A stretch of 64,000 nt of DNA, from positions 47,200 to 111,199 of the forward strand of contig NZ_SRXN01000024.1 of the NCBI RefSeq assembly GCF_004827385.1, in the 5' to 3' direction. This stretch comes from Ensifer sp. MPMI2T. Lineage in GTDB: Bacteria > Pseudomonadota > Alphaproteobacteria > Rhizobiales > Rhizobiaceae. Positions 27,345 to 35,839 of the stretch are shown in pieces (the first letter of the stretch is position 1; each line of letters starts with the position of its first letter). The position numbers and the translations under genes are program-made. The notes under the pieces were generated by a model. The model was not told the origin of the DNA. It saw only the letters and a list, made by a program, of their open reading frames with translations, and did no database searches.

Positions 27345-28298
27345 TTAACGACCGTTCGCGAGTGTTTCGGCGATCAGTTTCAGCACGCCCTCGGTATCGA
27401 TGCCGGTGCAGACCTTCTGGCTCGGAAGGCCGTCCCAGGGGCTCGGCGGAAACAGGCGCGCATCCGGTTTCTGGATCGTCTGGCCGTCGGCGATGCCACC
27501 GCAGATGACGCGCACCGAGCCGCTGCGGGTGCGGAACAGCTCCGGCGCAACGACATAGGCGCAGGCGCAACTGTCATGGACGATCATGCCGTCATCGACA
27601 TGCTGCTCGTAGAATGTGATGTAGAACTGCGAGATGTCGGACAGGAGTCTTGCCGGCTCTCCGCCACGCTCGGCGATATCGACCAGCATGGAGCGCGTCA
27701 TCACCGTGCGCGTGGTCACATCGAGGCCGATGACGGTCACGGGCCACGGCGCCGTCATCACCGCGTCGGCGGCTTCCGGGTCTCCATGGATATTGGCTTC
27801 CGCTGCCGGCGTGATGTTGCCAGGAACGTCGAAAGCGCCGCCCATGATCACGACATCCTTGACCAGCCCGGCGATTTCCGGATCGTCGCGCAGCGCGAGC
27901 GCCAGATTGGTCATCCGTCCGACGGCGATGAGCGTGACTTCGCCCGGATTGGCGCGCACCGCATCGATGATGAAGCGATGTGCGGGACGGGGGTCGAGCG
28001 GCAGGTCGATCTTTTCCGGCACGTCGATATTGCCCAGCCCATCTTCGCCATGAATGCCCGTCGGCCAACCGACGTGGGGCCGGCCGTGATTGAAGGTCTC
28101 GCCAAGCCCCTTGGCGACCGGGGCTGCGATGTTCCACGCCTGCTTCAGGAAGAGCGCGTTGCGCGTCGTCGTCTCAACCGAGGCATTGCCGAAAACGGAA
28201 GTGATGCCGATGAGATCGATGTCGGGGTGCCGGTGCAGGAAGAGCAGCGCCATTGCGTCGTCGACGCCGGGATCCGTATCAAAAATAACCTTGTGCAT
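27345..28298 (-). CDS. Nucleoside hydrolase (inosine/uridine-preferring family)
   Basis: A 317-residue enzyme that splits the N-glycosidic bond of ribonucleosides for purine or pyrimidine salvage. The N-terminal calcium-binding cluster VIFDTDPGVDDAMALLFL (about residues 4-21) is the family hallmark, followed by LIAVGRMTNLALAL and MGGAFDVPGN. It is cytoplasmic. Base preference cannot be told from sequence. It is divergent from the hypothetical gene at 28637. Confidence 0.92.
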   Translation of the reverse strand: MHKVIFDTDPGVDDAMALLFLHRHPDIDLIGITSVFGNASVETTTRNALFLKQAWNIAAPVAKGLGETFNHGRPHVGWPTGIHGEDGLGNIDVPEKIDLPLDPRPAHRFIIDAVRANPGEVTLIAVGRMTNLALALRDDPEIAGLVKDVVIMGGAFDVPGNITPAAEANIHGDPEAADAVMTAPWPVTVIGLDVTTRTVMTRSMLVDIAERGGEPARLLSDISQFYITFYEQHVDDGMIVHDSCACAYVVAPELFRTRSGSVRVICGGIADGQTIQKPDARLFPPSPWDGLPSQKVCTGIDTEGVLKLIAETLANGR

Positions 28299-28636
28299 GT
28301 GTTCTTCTTTTCTTTTTTGGGAGTGGGATTAGTAAGGTGAGAACGCCGCGGACCCGCCACGATGCGGCCGGCTCCTCATACGAAAAATTTGTGGCATCCC
28401 TTTTAATTGAGCCCGGCGCCAGAGCAAGACCTGCGCGATCAGTCGCCATAACGGCTATATCGTGGCAGTTCCAGAGTTCCGACAGCCAACGCAGGATGGC
28501 AACAGGTGATCGGGATCGCTGCATTCTTCTTATCCCGCTGAATGGACTTAAACTTTCCGAAAGGTCGTTGACCTATCGTGCCAAAGGCCTGCGGGCTTTT
28601 CTGTGTGCAATTTTGAAGACGACAGCGGAGCCGCGG
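28299..28636. other. Divergent intergenic region, nucleoside hydrolase / hypothetical protein
   Basis: The 338 bases hold the start regions of two divergent genes. Reading frames on the plus strand continue through here, but codon choice and lack of an initiation site argue against coding. A possible promoter element is TTGACCTATCG near 28570. I see no repeat or strong hairpin. Confidence 0.4.
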
Positions 28637-29284
28637 GTGAAGGCTATTTTCAGCAGATTGCGTCCTTCCAAAAGGCTGGTGGTCATCCTGTCCGCCGCGC
28701 TCAGCGTTTCCGCAGCATCCGGTGGTGCCGCCGTCTATGTCGGTCGCGACAGGCTTATGGCCCGTCTTGCCGAGCCGTCCCCATCCGGGCTCGAATGTAC
28801 CGCGATCCGGACGCTGAAGCTCGATCACAATGGCCAGCGCTGGGTCAGGATGCATGTAAAGACCGACAGGGCGAGCGGACCGGACCGCATCAGGACGGCG
28901 CTGCGCGTGGTCGGCGCGCTGTCGCAGAAGGAGAAGGCCGATCTCTATCAGGTCGTCGTGCTCGACGCTGCCGGACCGGAGAAGCGCGCTGCTGTGCGGG
29001 GCGCGGCGATCGGCGCCGAGGTTCTTTTTGCCCCCGGCCCACAGAGCGTCAAGGGAATGGAGGAGCCGTTCCGCGCGTCCTACAATGACGGGACCGCGAA
29101 CGCCTCCGGCATGTTCCGCGGCAAGACCGTTCGGCTTGAGCTTGACGAAGTGCGCGCATTGATGAGCGCCATGGAGGATCGTTCGCTCTGCGTCGATCCG
29201 TCCGCGGCAGCGTCGGAAAGCGCCGAGGCCGCCGACGCCGCCGTGCAAGCGGTCGAGATCGCCGAGCCGCCCGCCGGCCATTAA
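28637..29284 (+). CDS. Hypothetical membrane-anchored or secreted protein
   Basis: A protein of about 215 residues starting GTG at 28637, preceded by GCGGAGCCGCG. A basic start (MKAIFSRLRPSKR) and a hydrophobic stretch (about residues 13-33) look like a signal anchor or signal peptide; the rest would be periplasmic. Two cysteines (SGLECTAIRT and DRSLCVDPS) could form a disulphide. The C-terminal end is rich in alanine and glutamate (ASESAEAADAAVQAVE). I do not recognise a named family. A strong terminator follows 21 bp after the stop, supporting a real transcript. Confidence 0.7.
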   Translation: MKAIFSRLRPSKRLVVILSAALSVSAASGGAAVYVGRDRLMARLAEPSPSGLECTAIRTLKLDHNGQRWVRMHVKTDRASGPDRIRTALRVVGALSQKEKADLYQVVVLDAAGPEKRAAVRGAAIGAEVLFAPGPQSVKGMEEPFRASYNDGTANASGMFRGKTVRLELDEVRALMSAMEDRSLCVDPSAAASESAEAADAAVQAVEIAEPPAGH

Positions 29285-29305
29285 GGCAATCCGTTGCGAC
29301 AAAAA

Positions 29306-29339
29306 CATAAAGCCCGCCGGACGAAGGACGGGCTTTATG
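29306..29339. terminator. Bidirectional rho-independent terminator
   Basis: Arms CATAAAGCCCG (29306-29316) and CGGGCTTTATG (29329-29339) pair perfectly over 11 bp around a 12-base loop. The A-run before and the T-run inside the right arm make it suitable for ending both the hypothetical gene (plus) and lysS (minus), which converge here. Confidence 0.85.
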
Positions 29340-29363
29340 CTTGGCTGTGTTTGTCCGCGTGGC

Positions 29364-30860
29364 TCAATCAACCTTTTGGCGTCGGGCCGGGAACAGGATC
29401 ACGTCACGGATCGACGGCGCGTCGGTGAGCAGCATGATCAGGCGGTCGACACCGATGCCGAGGCCACCGGCCGGCGGCATCCCCTGGTCGATCGCATCAA
29501 GGAATTCGTCGTCGAGCTGTTTTGCCTTTTCGCCGCGCGCATGTGCCTGTTCGAGCTGCTCGACCATGCGGGCGCGCTGCTCTTCCGGATCGTTGAGTTC
29601 CGAGAAGGCATTGCCGAGTTCCCAGGTGTTGCAATAGGTCTCGAAACGCTCGACGAGGCGGGGCTCACCCGGCACTTCCTTGGCGAAGGGCGAGATGTCC
29701 TTCGGGAAATGCGTGACATGGGCGGGCTGGATCAGTGTCGGTTCCACCTTCTCTTCGAAGACGAAGGCCAGGCATTCACCCCAGGTCCAGTCCTTCTCGA
29801 CCTCGAAGCCGGCGGCCGCGGCCGCGGCGCGCGCCTCGCCGTCGGTCTTCATCGCCAGGAAGTCGATTCCGGTGGCTTCCTTGACGGCTTCCGGCATGGG
29901 CACGCGGCGGAACGGCCCCTTGAAGGAGATCTCCTTGTCGCCGTAGCTGAATTCCGTCTTGCCGTGGACCAGGAGCGCCAGTTCGGCGAACAGCCGCTCG
30001 ACGAGGTCCATCACGTCCTCGTAGTCGGCATAGGCCCAGTAGCACTCCATCATCGTGAATTCCGGATTGTGCCGGGTGGAGACGCCTTCGTTGCGGAAGT
30101 TGCGGTTGATCTCGAAAACCTTGTCGGTCAGCCCCGAGACCAGCGTGCGCTTGAGGTAGAGTTCCGGCGCGATGCGCAGGAACATGTCGAGCTTCAGCGT
30201 GTTGTGATGCGTCTTGAAAGGCTCGGCGGTGGCGCCGCCATAGACCGAGTGCAGCATCGGCGTCTCGACTTCCATGAAGCCGTCATTCTCCATAAAGCGG
30301 CGAATCCCGGATACGATCCGGCTGCGCTGCTGGAAGCGGAGCTTCGACTCCTCGTTGGTCATGATGTCGAGATGGCGCTTGCGGTAGCGCAGCTCGATGT
30401 CGGAGAGGCCGTGCCACTTCTCCGGCATCGGCAGCAGCGACTTCGTGAGCATCGTGATCGTTTTTGCGTTGATGGTGAGCTCGCCGCGCTTGGTGCGGCG
30501 GACGATGCCCGTAACGCCGATGATGTCGCCGATGTCGATCAGCGGCAGCAGCGTACGCGCATCTTCCGGGGTCGTATCCTTGTGCGAGAAAATCTGGATC
30601 TTGCCGGAGGCGTCATGGATATCCATGAACATGCCGGAGTTGCGCGAGGAATAGACGCGGCCGGCGACGGTCACGACATCCTGCGTTTCGGTGTCCGGTT
30701 CCAGGCCTTCATATTTCGCCGCGAGTTCCGCATTGGTCATCGTCCGGTGGAAATGCGCCGGATAGACGTCGCCGATCTGCTCGCGCAGGAGGCTCAGCTT
30801 CTGTGCACGCACTTCCGTAGCGTCGGAGGAAAGGCTGGCCGTTGCTGTCTTCTCGTTCAT
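29364..30860 (-). CDS. lysS: Lysyl-tRNA synthetase, class II
   Basis: A 498-residue class II aminoacyl-tRNA synthetase that charges tRNA-Lys. An N-terminal OB anticodon-binding domain (about 60-150) precedes the catalytic core. Motif 2 is FRNEGVSTRHNPEFTMMECY and motif 3 is GLGIGVDRLIMLLTD near the C-terminus. It lies 10 bp downstream of gltX on the same strand, suggesting one transcript that ends at the terminator 29306-29339. Confidence 0.96.
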   Translation of the reverse strand: MNEKTATASLSSDATEVRAQKLSLLREQIGDVYPAHFHRTMTNAELAAKYEGLEPDTETQDVVTVAGRVYSSRNSGMFMDIHDASGKIQIFSHKDTTPEDARTLLPLIDIGDIIGVTGIVRRTKRGELTINAKTITMLTKSLLPMPEKWHGLSDIELRYRKRHLDIMTNEESKLRFQQRSRIVSGIRRFMENDGFMEVETPMLHSVYGGATAEPFKTHHNTLKLDMFLRIAPELYLKRTLVSGLTDKVFEINRNFRNEGVSTRHNPEFTMMECYWAYADYEDVMDLVERLFAELALLVHGKTEFSYGDKEISFKGPFRRVPMPEAVKEATGIDFLAMKTDGEARAAAAAAGFEVEKDWTWGECLAFVFEEKVEPTLIQPAHVTHFPKDISPFAKEVPGEPRLVERFETYCNTWELGNAFSELNDPEEQRARMVEQLEQAHARGEKAKQLDDEFLDAIDQGMPPAGGLGIGVDRLIMLLTDAPSIRDVILFPARRQKVD

Positions 30861-30870
30861 GGTCCTGTCC

Positions 30871-32328
30871 TTACTTTCCGCTGCCGGCCATCGAAGCGAC
30901 CACTTGGGCCGCGATCTTCAGGCGCTGGCGCACGACCGCGCGGCCGAGCAGTTCCATCGAATCGAACAGCGGCAGCGAGCGCTGCGAGCCCGACACGGCG
31001 ACGAAGAGCGGCGCGACGATGGCTTTCAGCTTCTTGCCCATGCGCTCGGCGACCGCGCGCAGTTCCGCTTCGATCGATTCCTTGTTCCATTCGAGGATCT
31101 TTTCAAGATCCGGCTGAACGGTATTGAGGATCTCGAGCAGTTCTTCCGGCGAGGCCTTCACGCCGGCAAAGGCCCCAGGCTGCAGGCCGAGATCCGACTT
31201 GAACAGGAAGGCGGCGAGGTCGGGCAGTTCGCCGAGCTTCGAAATGCGCGACTGGGCGAGTTTCAGTCCCTCGTTGAGGCGGTCGTTTTCCGCTGCCCAA
31301 GCGAAGACCCGTGCGGCAAAATCTTCCTCGGAAAGCTTCTCGCGGATCCAGCGCGCGTTCAGCCAGTCGAGCTTCTGGATATCGAAGATCGCGCCGGCCT
31401 TCGAAAGGTTTTCCGGATCGAATTTCTCCGCCAGCTCGTCCATCGTCAAGAGTTCTTCGCCCTCGGCGATCTGGATGAAGAACAGGCCGAGGAAGTTCAT
31501 CAGCGCTTCCGGCAGGTAGCCGAGCGCTGTGTAGTAGGAGATCGACGTCGGGTTCTTGCGCTTCGACAGCTTCGACTTGTCGGCATTGCGCATCAGCGAC
31601 AGGTGCATGAACTTCGGCGGTTCGAGGCCGAGATACTGGTAGATCAGGATGTGCTTCGGCACCGAGGCGAGCCATTCCTCGCCGCGCGCGACATGGGTGA
31701 TCTTCATCAGATGGTCGTCGACGACGTTTGCCATGTGATAGGTCGGCATGCCGTCGGCCTTGAGCAGAACCTGCATGTCGACCGCGTCCCACGGAATCTC
31801 GACGTCGCCATAAACGCCGTCGTGGAACCTGCACGTGCCTTCGGTCGGGATCTTCATGCGCACGACATGCGGCTCGCCGGCGGAGACGCGCGCGGTCACT
31901 TCCTCGGCCGAGAGGCTGAGGCACAGGCCGTCATATTTCGGCGGCTTGCCGGCGGCGCGCTGCGCCTCGCGCATCTGCTCCAGTCGCTCGGGCGTGCAGA
32001 AGCAGCGGAAACCGTGGCCGTTCTCGACGATCTTCTCGACGTAGGGCTTGTAAATGTCCTTGCGGTCGCTCTGGCGATAGGGACCGTAGGGGCCGCCGAT
32101 ATCGGGGCCTTCGGACCACTTCAGCCCACACCATTTCAGCGCGTCGAGCACCTTTTGTTCGAACTCCGGCGTCGAGCGCGTCGCGTCGGTGTCCTCGATG
32201 CGCAGGATGAACTCGCCGCCGTGCTTCTTTGCGAAGAGATAGTTGAACAGCGCAATATAAGCGGTGCCGACATGCGGTTCGCCGGTGGGAGAGGGTGCAA
32301 TGCGCACCCGGACTGCTGAATCTGCCAT
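30871..32328 (-). CDS. gltX: Glutamyl-tRNA synthetase
   Basis: A 485-residue class I synthetase that charges tRNA-Glu (alphaproteobacterial enzymes of this group may also charge tRNA-Gln). The HIGH-type motif is VRIAPSPTGEPHVGTAYIAL at the start of the protein and the KMSKS-type motif is DKSKLSKRKNPT (about residue 255). The ATG at 32328 gives the normal length; the in-frame upstream extension is not conserved-looking. It is paired with lysS in a probable two-gene operon. Confidence 0.95.
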   Translation of the reverse strand: MADSAVRVRIAPSPTGEPHVGTAYIALFNYLFAKKHGGEFILRIEDTDATRSTPEFEQKVLDALKWCGLKWSEGPDIGGPYGPYRQSDRKDIYKPYVEKIVENGHGFRCFCTPERLEQMREAQRAAGKPPKYDGLCLSLSAEEVTARVSAGEPHVVRMKIPTEGTCRFHDGVYGDVEIPWDAVDMQVLLKADGMPTYHMANVVDDHLMKITHVARGEEWLASVPKHILIYQYLGLEPPKFMHLSLMRNADKSKLSKRKNPTSISYYTALGYLPEALMNFLGLFFIQIAEGEELLTMDELAEKFDPENLSKAGAIFDIQKLDWLNARWIREKLSEEDFAARVFAWAAENDRLNEGLKLAQSRISKLGELPDLAAFLFKSDLGLQPGAFAGVKASPEELLEILNTVQPDLEKILEWNKESIEAELRAVAERMGKKLKAIVAPLFVAVSGSQRSLPLFDSMELLGRAVVRQRLKIAAQVVASMAGSGK

Positions 32329-32694
32329 GGTCTTTGCCCGTTTCGACGTGCTTATGGCCCTTGTCGGATTGCATTTCCGGCTTATGGGCTCGCATTTTAT
32401 GGGAAGGAAAGGCCCACAAGGGTGCCGCACCAGCGGTATCGGCGGGCAATTCCAGTCGGCTGGCGTGAGACCATAGAAAGCCCCGCATGTCAACGGAAAG
32501 TGGACAAGGCCATTTTGTTGGAACGTTCGCGGTCGTCACGCGTTTATTCAATCGAGGACGCGGACCGTGTCAACCGGACGCGACGGAAGTGGAGAATGCG
32601 GGAATTTTTCCGGTTTCTTCCCGTAACCAACGAAAACGGTAGTCGAACTCCCAACCCGTCCGGTTCGTATCCTCACTTGTCTCCCGCAGTCAGA

Positions 32695-32724
32695 GAGGCC
32701 TGCATTCGGCGAACGCAGGCCTCT
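32695..32724 (+). terminator. Hairpin with terminator form, orphan
   Basis: GAGGCCTGC and GCAGGCCTC pair over 9 bp around about 12 bases, then TTCATTT follows on the plus strand. No annotated plus-strand gene lies upstream. On the minus strand it lies downstream of terC, but there the T-run is missing. It is a terminator either for terC or for an unannotated plus-strand transcript. Confidence 0.55.
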
Positions 32725-32747
32725 TCATTTGGCACTTCGCGCGCGGC

Positions 32748-32772
32748 TATTACGCGCTTTTCCTGGAATTGT
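32748..32772. repeat. Half copy of loop-conserved hairpin repeat at the terC stop
   Basis: CTATTACGCGCTTTTCCTGG followed by AATTG matches the right half of the hairpin at 56376-56420 (CGTTACACACTTTTCCTGG then AATTGC). The left arm is absent. It abuts the terC stop codon at 32773-32775. Confidence 0.55.
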
Positions 32773-33528
32773 TTAGTGCAGCTGCTTGGCCTGCTGCTTT
32801 CTCAGCCGGGCATTGCGCGCCATCATGTTCAGCATCTCGACGAGGGCCGAGAACGCCATGGCGGCGTAGACGTAGCCCTTCGGAACGTGGAAGCCCATGC
32901 CCTCGGCCATCAGCGTGGTGCCAATCATCAACAGGAAGGCAAGGGCCAGCATCACGATCGTCGGGTTTCTTTCGATGAAGTTGGCGAGCGGCGTCGCGGC
33001 AAGCAGCATGACGGTAACGGCGACAATCACGGCGATGACCATGATCGGCAAATGCGGGGTCATGCCGACGGCGGTGATGATGCTGTCGACGGAGAAGACG
33101 AGGTCAAGCAGCAGGATCTGGCCGATCGCTGCGGCAAAGCTGTTGATCGCCGAACTCGCGATGAAGTCCTCGTCATGATCGCTCGGATCGACATTGTGGT
33201 GGATCTCCTTGGTCGCTTTCCAGACGAGAAAGAGACCGCCGGCAAGCAGAATCATGTCCTTCCAGGAGAAGGCGTGCCCGAGGGCCTCGAAAACCGGCTC
33301 GGTCAGCTGCACGATCCAGGCAACGGTGCCGAGCAGCGCCAGCCGCATGATCAGTGCAAGGCCGATGCCGATGCGGCGGGCGCTGACGCGGTTTTCGGGG
33401 GGAAGCTTGTTCGTGAGAATGGAAATGAAGATCAAGTTGTCGATGCCGAGCACGACCTCCATGACAATGAGCGTGATCAGAGCGACCCAAGCCTCGGGGC
33501 TTTGGGCGAGCGTCAGGATTTCCTGCAT
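32773..33528 (-). CDS. TerC-family integral membrane protein
   Basis: A 251-residue membrane protein with about seven hydrophobic helices. The acidic signatures [17 protein letters not shown] (about residues 22-38) and [17 protein letters not shown] (about 138-154) are diagnostic of the TerC/Alx/YkoY family, now linked to manganese export and metal loading of secreted enzymes. Homologues in other bacteria can be controlled by a yybP-ykoY Mn riboswitch; I do not see its conserved motifs in the upstream 317 bp, which holds repeats instead. Confidence 0.9.
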   Translation of the reverse strand: MQEILTLAQSPEAWVALITLIVMEVVLGIDNLIFISILTNKLPPENRVSARRIGIGLALIMRLALLGTVAWIVQLTEPVFEALGHAFSWKDMILLAGGLFLVWKATKEIHHNVDPSDHDEDFIASSAINSFAAAIGQILLLDLVFSVDSIITAVGMTPHLPIMVIAVIVAVTVMLLAATPLANFIERNPTIVMLALAFLLMIGTTLMAEGMGFHVPKGYVYAAMAFSALVEMLNMMARNARLRKQQAKQLH

Positions 33529-33548
33529 CGGCGACCTTTCCTCTCCAA

Positions 33549-33648
33549 CTGCATGTTTCCTTAAATCGCACCCGATCTAAGGAAACATGCAAGCAATTCA
33601 AAGTGCTACAGCGTCCTTTGCGCGTCCGATAAGACGCACGGCGCTGTA
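33549..33648. repeat. RIME-like repeat R5 upstream of terC
   Basis: About 100 bp from CTGCATG to CGCTGTA. Both hairpins are present: CATGTTTCCTTA pairs with TAAGGAAACATG, and GCGCGTC pairs with GACGC(A)CG. The right end has TA, the left end lacks it. It lies about 20 bp upstream of the terC start codon and so is part of its untranslated leader or promoter. Confidence 0.85.
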
Positions 33649-33709
33649 GATCACGACGATCTTGGTCGAAACGACCAAATCATTCAACGTGATCGGTTCT
33701 CACAAATTA

Positions 33710-33752
33710 GAGCGGGCGGGGAAAACCGCGCGCAGTTTTCCTCGCCCCGCTC
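33710..33752. repeat. Palindromic hairpin repeat, loop-conserved family
   Basis: Arms GAGCGGG (33710-33716) and CCCGCTC (33746-33752), with inner GGGGAAAA / TTTTCCTC and loop CCGCGCGCAG. The inner AAAACCG...TTTT core is the same as in the hairpins at 3781-3829 and 56376-56420, whereas the stems differ. Confidence 0.7.
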
Positions 33753-33845
33753 CAGGCGCTGGGGCGCCCGAGATTCGCGGGAGTATTTAAGGACTATCGC
33801 CGCAGTGGCAAGCGCCGCTGCCATTTCGCGGCTGCGTTTTACCGT

Positions 33846-34685
33846 TTACTGTTTTATCGGCACCCAAATTTCGACGACGCCCATTCCCGTACGGGGATCG
33901 AAGCGCTCGTCATATTTTTCCATCATGTCCGGAAGCTGGCCGTGCTCCAGCCCGGACTGCGGAAACCACGACCCGAAAATGTAATGGGCGGTCGTGGAGA
34001 TCGCCGATATGTGTCCTTTGTGGAGAAATACGGCATAGCGTTGCCTGGGCAGCTTCAGAACGGTGAAGCCGGCTGGCAACCCGTCCGTATCCTCGACTTC
34101 CACCGAGGCCATGTAACGAAAGCGCCCGGCCTCGCCGTCCGACTGGGTGCATACGCCATAGGCGATATCGCCGCGTTGGCCAGGCACGTTGCCGAAATGG
34201 GCGTTAAAGCGTTGCCAGAGCGAAGGGATGCCTTCGGTGCGATTGTAGGCATAGGTTTCAGCGAGGCCGGCGAGAAGAAGGCCGGGGCTCTCCTCGAAAC
34301 GGGGCGGTTCGATCTTCAATGTGCGTGCGTCGTCCATCCTGATTGGCTCCATCAGTTCGACATTGCGGACGTGCCCTTGCTTGCGGACGGACTCGGGTGT
34401 CACGCCGAACTGCTCGCGAAAGGCACGGGTGAAGGCCTCATGCGAGCCATAGCCCGCATCTAGCGCCACTTCGAGAATGCTTGATGTGCCACTGGCGAGG
34501 GCCTGCGCGGCGCCGCTGAGGCGCCGTCCGCGGATATAGGCGCTGATCGAGCGGCCGGTCGACAGACCGAAGACGCGTGACAGGTGGTAGCGCGAAAGGC
34601 CTGCAGCCTCGGCGATGTCGTCCAGCGATATATCCTCGGCGAAATGGCTCTCGATGAACCAGATCGCCCTGCCGATGGCACTCAT
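33846..34685 (-). CDS. AraC-family regulator with GyrI-like effector domain
   Basis: A 279-residue protein with an N-terminal double helix-turn-helix of AraC/XylS type (about residues 8-105; ISLDDIAEAAGLSRYHLSRV and GYGSHEAFTRAFREQFGVTP) and a C-terminal GyrI/SOUL-like ligand-binding domain (about 125-279). This layout is that of Rob/BmrR-like regulators that sense small hydrophobic compounds. ATG 34685 is preferred over GTG 34691 because it follows AGGGAGTGAGC. A RIME-like repeat ends immediately before that ribosome-binding site. The targets are unknown; the nearby emr efflux genes are one possibility. Confidence 0.88.
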   Translation of the reverse strand: MSAIGRAIWFIESHFAEDISLDDIAEAAGLSRYHLSRVFGLSTGRSISAYIRGRRLSGAAQALASGTSSILEVALDAGYGSHEAFTRAFREQFGVTPESVRKQGHVRNVELMEPIRMDDARTLKIEPPRFEESPGLLLAGLAETYAYNRTEGIPSLWQRFNAHFGNVPGQRGDIAYGVCTQSDGEAGRFRYMASVEVEDTDGLPAGFTVLKLPRQRYAVFLHKGHISAISTTAHYIFGSWFPQSGLEHGQLPDMMEKYDERFDPRTGMGVVEIWVPIKQ

Positions 34686-34696
34686 GCTCACTCCCT

Positions 34697-34800
34697 TACA
34701 GCGCCGCGCGTCTTGTCAGACGTTCAAAGGTCGCTGCAGTACTTTAAATGGCTGCATGATTTGTCCCCAAATCGGTTCCGATTTGAGGAATCATGCAGTA
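34697..34800. repeat. RIME-like repeat R6 upstream of AraC-type gene
   Basis: A full 104-bp copy flanked by TA at both ends (34697-34698 and 34799-34800), reading TACAGCGCCGCGCG to ATCATGCAGTA. Both hairpins are recognisable (CGCGTCT/AGACG and GCATGATT...AATCATGC). It ends a few bases from the ribosome-binding site of the AraC-type gene. Confidence 0.88.
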
Positions 34801-34899
34801 GTGGACATGCATGTCTTACGGCCTCGTAGGGGCGCGCGTTTGATCGCAATTGCTGGATTGGGAGAGGATGGTGCCCGCGCGGCGCTAAAGGCCCAGGCT

Positions 34900-35595
34900 T
34901 CAGCCGGCGTTCGGTTTCCGGCCGTAGGCGGCCAGGAACACGCGGATGGCCGATCTCACGTTCTTCTCGATCTGGTCGGCCGTGGGTGCATCGCACATGC
35001 CGAAGAGGCGGCCCTTGAAGATTCCGGCTGAGGACAGTTCGATGAACTGTTTCGCGGCTAGTTCCGTGTCATCGATCGATAAGGTGCCAGCCTCGACCTG
35101 CTGCTCGAGATACGCTTTCAGGACCGTATAACCGTTCTCCGGTGTTGCGGTGAAGAAGCGCTGCGCCAGCCGCGGCATCCGATCGGTCACGCTGAGCACA
35201 GTGCGCATGGCCCGGATCGTGTAGTCAGACGTCATGCTCGTCACGAGCGTCACGCCGAAATCATGAAGCGCGTCTTCAAGCGGCGCGTTGTCGTTCAGCA
35301 ACTGCTTGACGCTGTTTACGATCCGGCTGCGCTCGCGCGCGATCAACGCCTCGAACAGGTCTTCCTTGTTCTCGAAATAGACGTAGAGCGTGCCCTTCGA
35401 AACGCCTGCCTCGCGGGTGATATCGTTCATGCTGGCAGCGTCGAAATTGCTCCTCATGAAAACGCGTTTTGCGCCTTCGAGGATTTGTTCGCGTTTGGCC
35501 GGATCCTCGCCGGCGGCGTGCCGCCCACCGCTCGAAGGGTGCTGTTGCTGATCCTGCAGGGATTTTTCCTGCTGTAGGCTTTTCGCTGACGTCAT
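34900..35595 (-). CDS. emrR: TetR-family repressor EmrR
   Basis: A 231-residue TetR-type repressor. The helix-turn-helix lies near residues 52-82 (MNDITREAGVSKGTLYVYFE), after a long Gln-rich N-terminal extension, and a TetR_C-type ligand domain follows. It is divergent from emrAB with two strong palindromes between them. The layout matches the S. meliloti emrR-emrAB locus, which from published work is induced by flavonoids such as luteolin; I rely on memory for that. The effector in this strain is inferred. Confidence 0.87.
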   Translation of the reverse strand: MTSAKSLQQEKSLQDQQQHPSSGGRHAAGEDPAKREQILEGAKRVFMRSNFDAASMNDITREAGVSKGTLYVYFENKEDLFEALIARERSRIVNSVKQLLNDNAPLEDALHDFGVTLVTSMTSDYTIRAMRTVLSVTDRMPRLAQRFFTATPENGYTVLKAYLEQQVEAGTLSIDDTELAAKQFIELSSAGIFKGRLFGMCDAPTADQIEKNVRSAIRVFLAAYGRKPNAG

Positions 35596-35730
35596 GGCTG
35601 CCGGACGTTTCCACTCCTTTCATCAAGATGATCTTAGACGAATTTATCCAAAACCATAAACACGGCCGATTCCAATAAAGACAAGGGGCGGGGACGAGCC
35701 CGCACACTTTTCTTTGCACTTTGAACAAGT

Positions 35731-35752
35731 AATCGAACCGGCCAGTTCGATT
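35731..35752. promoter_or_regulatory. EmrR operator candidate 1
   Basis: Arms AATCGAAC (35731-35738) and GTTCGATT (35745-35752) form a perfect 8-6-8 inverted repeat between divergent emrR and emrA. Size and spacing suit a TetR-family dimer. The second site 61 bp downstream has the same half-site. Confidence 0.8.
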
Positions 35753-35791
35753 GCCTCTTGATATGCGACGCAAAAGGCATTAAGTCAAGTG

Positions 35792-35813
35792 AATCGAACC
35801 GAACGGTTCAGTT
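35792..35813. promoter_or_regulatory. EmrR operator candidate 2
   Basis: AATCGAAC (35792-35799) and GTTCAGTT (35806-35813) repeat the 8-6-8 layout of operator 1 with two mismatches. The centre GAACCG-AA-CGGTTC (35796-35809) is itself a perfect palindrome. It lies 27 bp before the chosen emrA start, ideally placed to block transcription. Confidence 0.8.
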
Positions 35814-35839
35814 CAATCTCAGCCAAAAACTGGTGTCAC

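Larger units (their letters stand above)
32329..32772. other. Intergenic region gltX-terC
   Basis: These 444 bases contain no convincing gene. The first part holds the gltX promoter. At 32695-32724 is a clear hairpin of terminator form reading on the plus strand, and at about 32748-32772 a half copy of the hairpin family seen at 56376-56420. The stretch 32600-32690 contains short inverted segments (TGCGGGA / TCCCGCA) but does not fold as a tRNA. It could hide a small RNA. Confidence 0.5.
33529..33845. other. Intergenic region terC-AraC regulator
   Basis: This 317-bp stretch is the terC upstream region and is filled mostly by repeats: a RIME-like copy (33549-33648), a small palindrome TTGGTCG-AAA-CGACCAA (33662-33678) and a long palindrome (33710-33752). 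No coding region is visible. Confidence 0.7.

Noticed and set aside
29337..31127. 596-codon plus-strand frame over lysS
   Set aside because: Antisense of lysS, a certain gene; low-complexity Arg/Asp/Val-rich translation.
32600..32690. Possible tRNA (terminal TGCGGGA / TCCCGCA pair and a GGTTCG stretch)
   Set aside because: No T-stem closes the GGTTCG loop, the T arm would not join the acceptor stem, and there is no D arm or CCA; it does not fold as a tRNA.
33529..33845. yybP-ykoY manganese riboswitch before terC
   Set aside because: The upstream region consists of repeats and lacks the conserved loops of that element.
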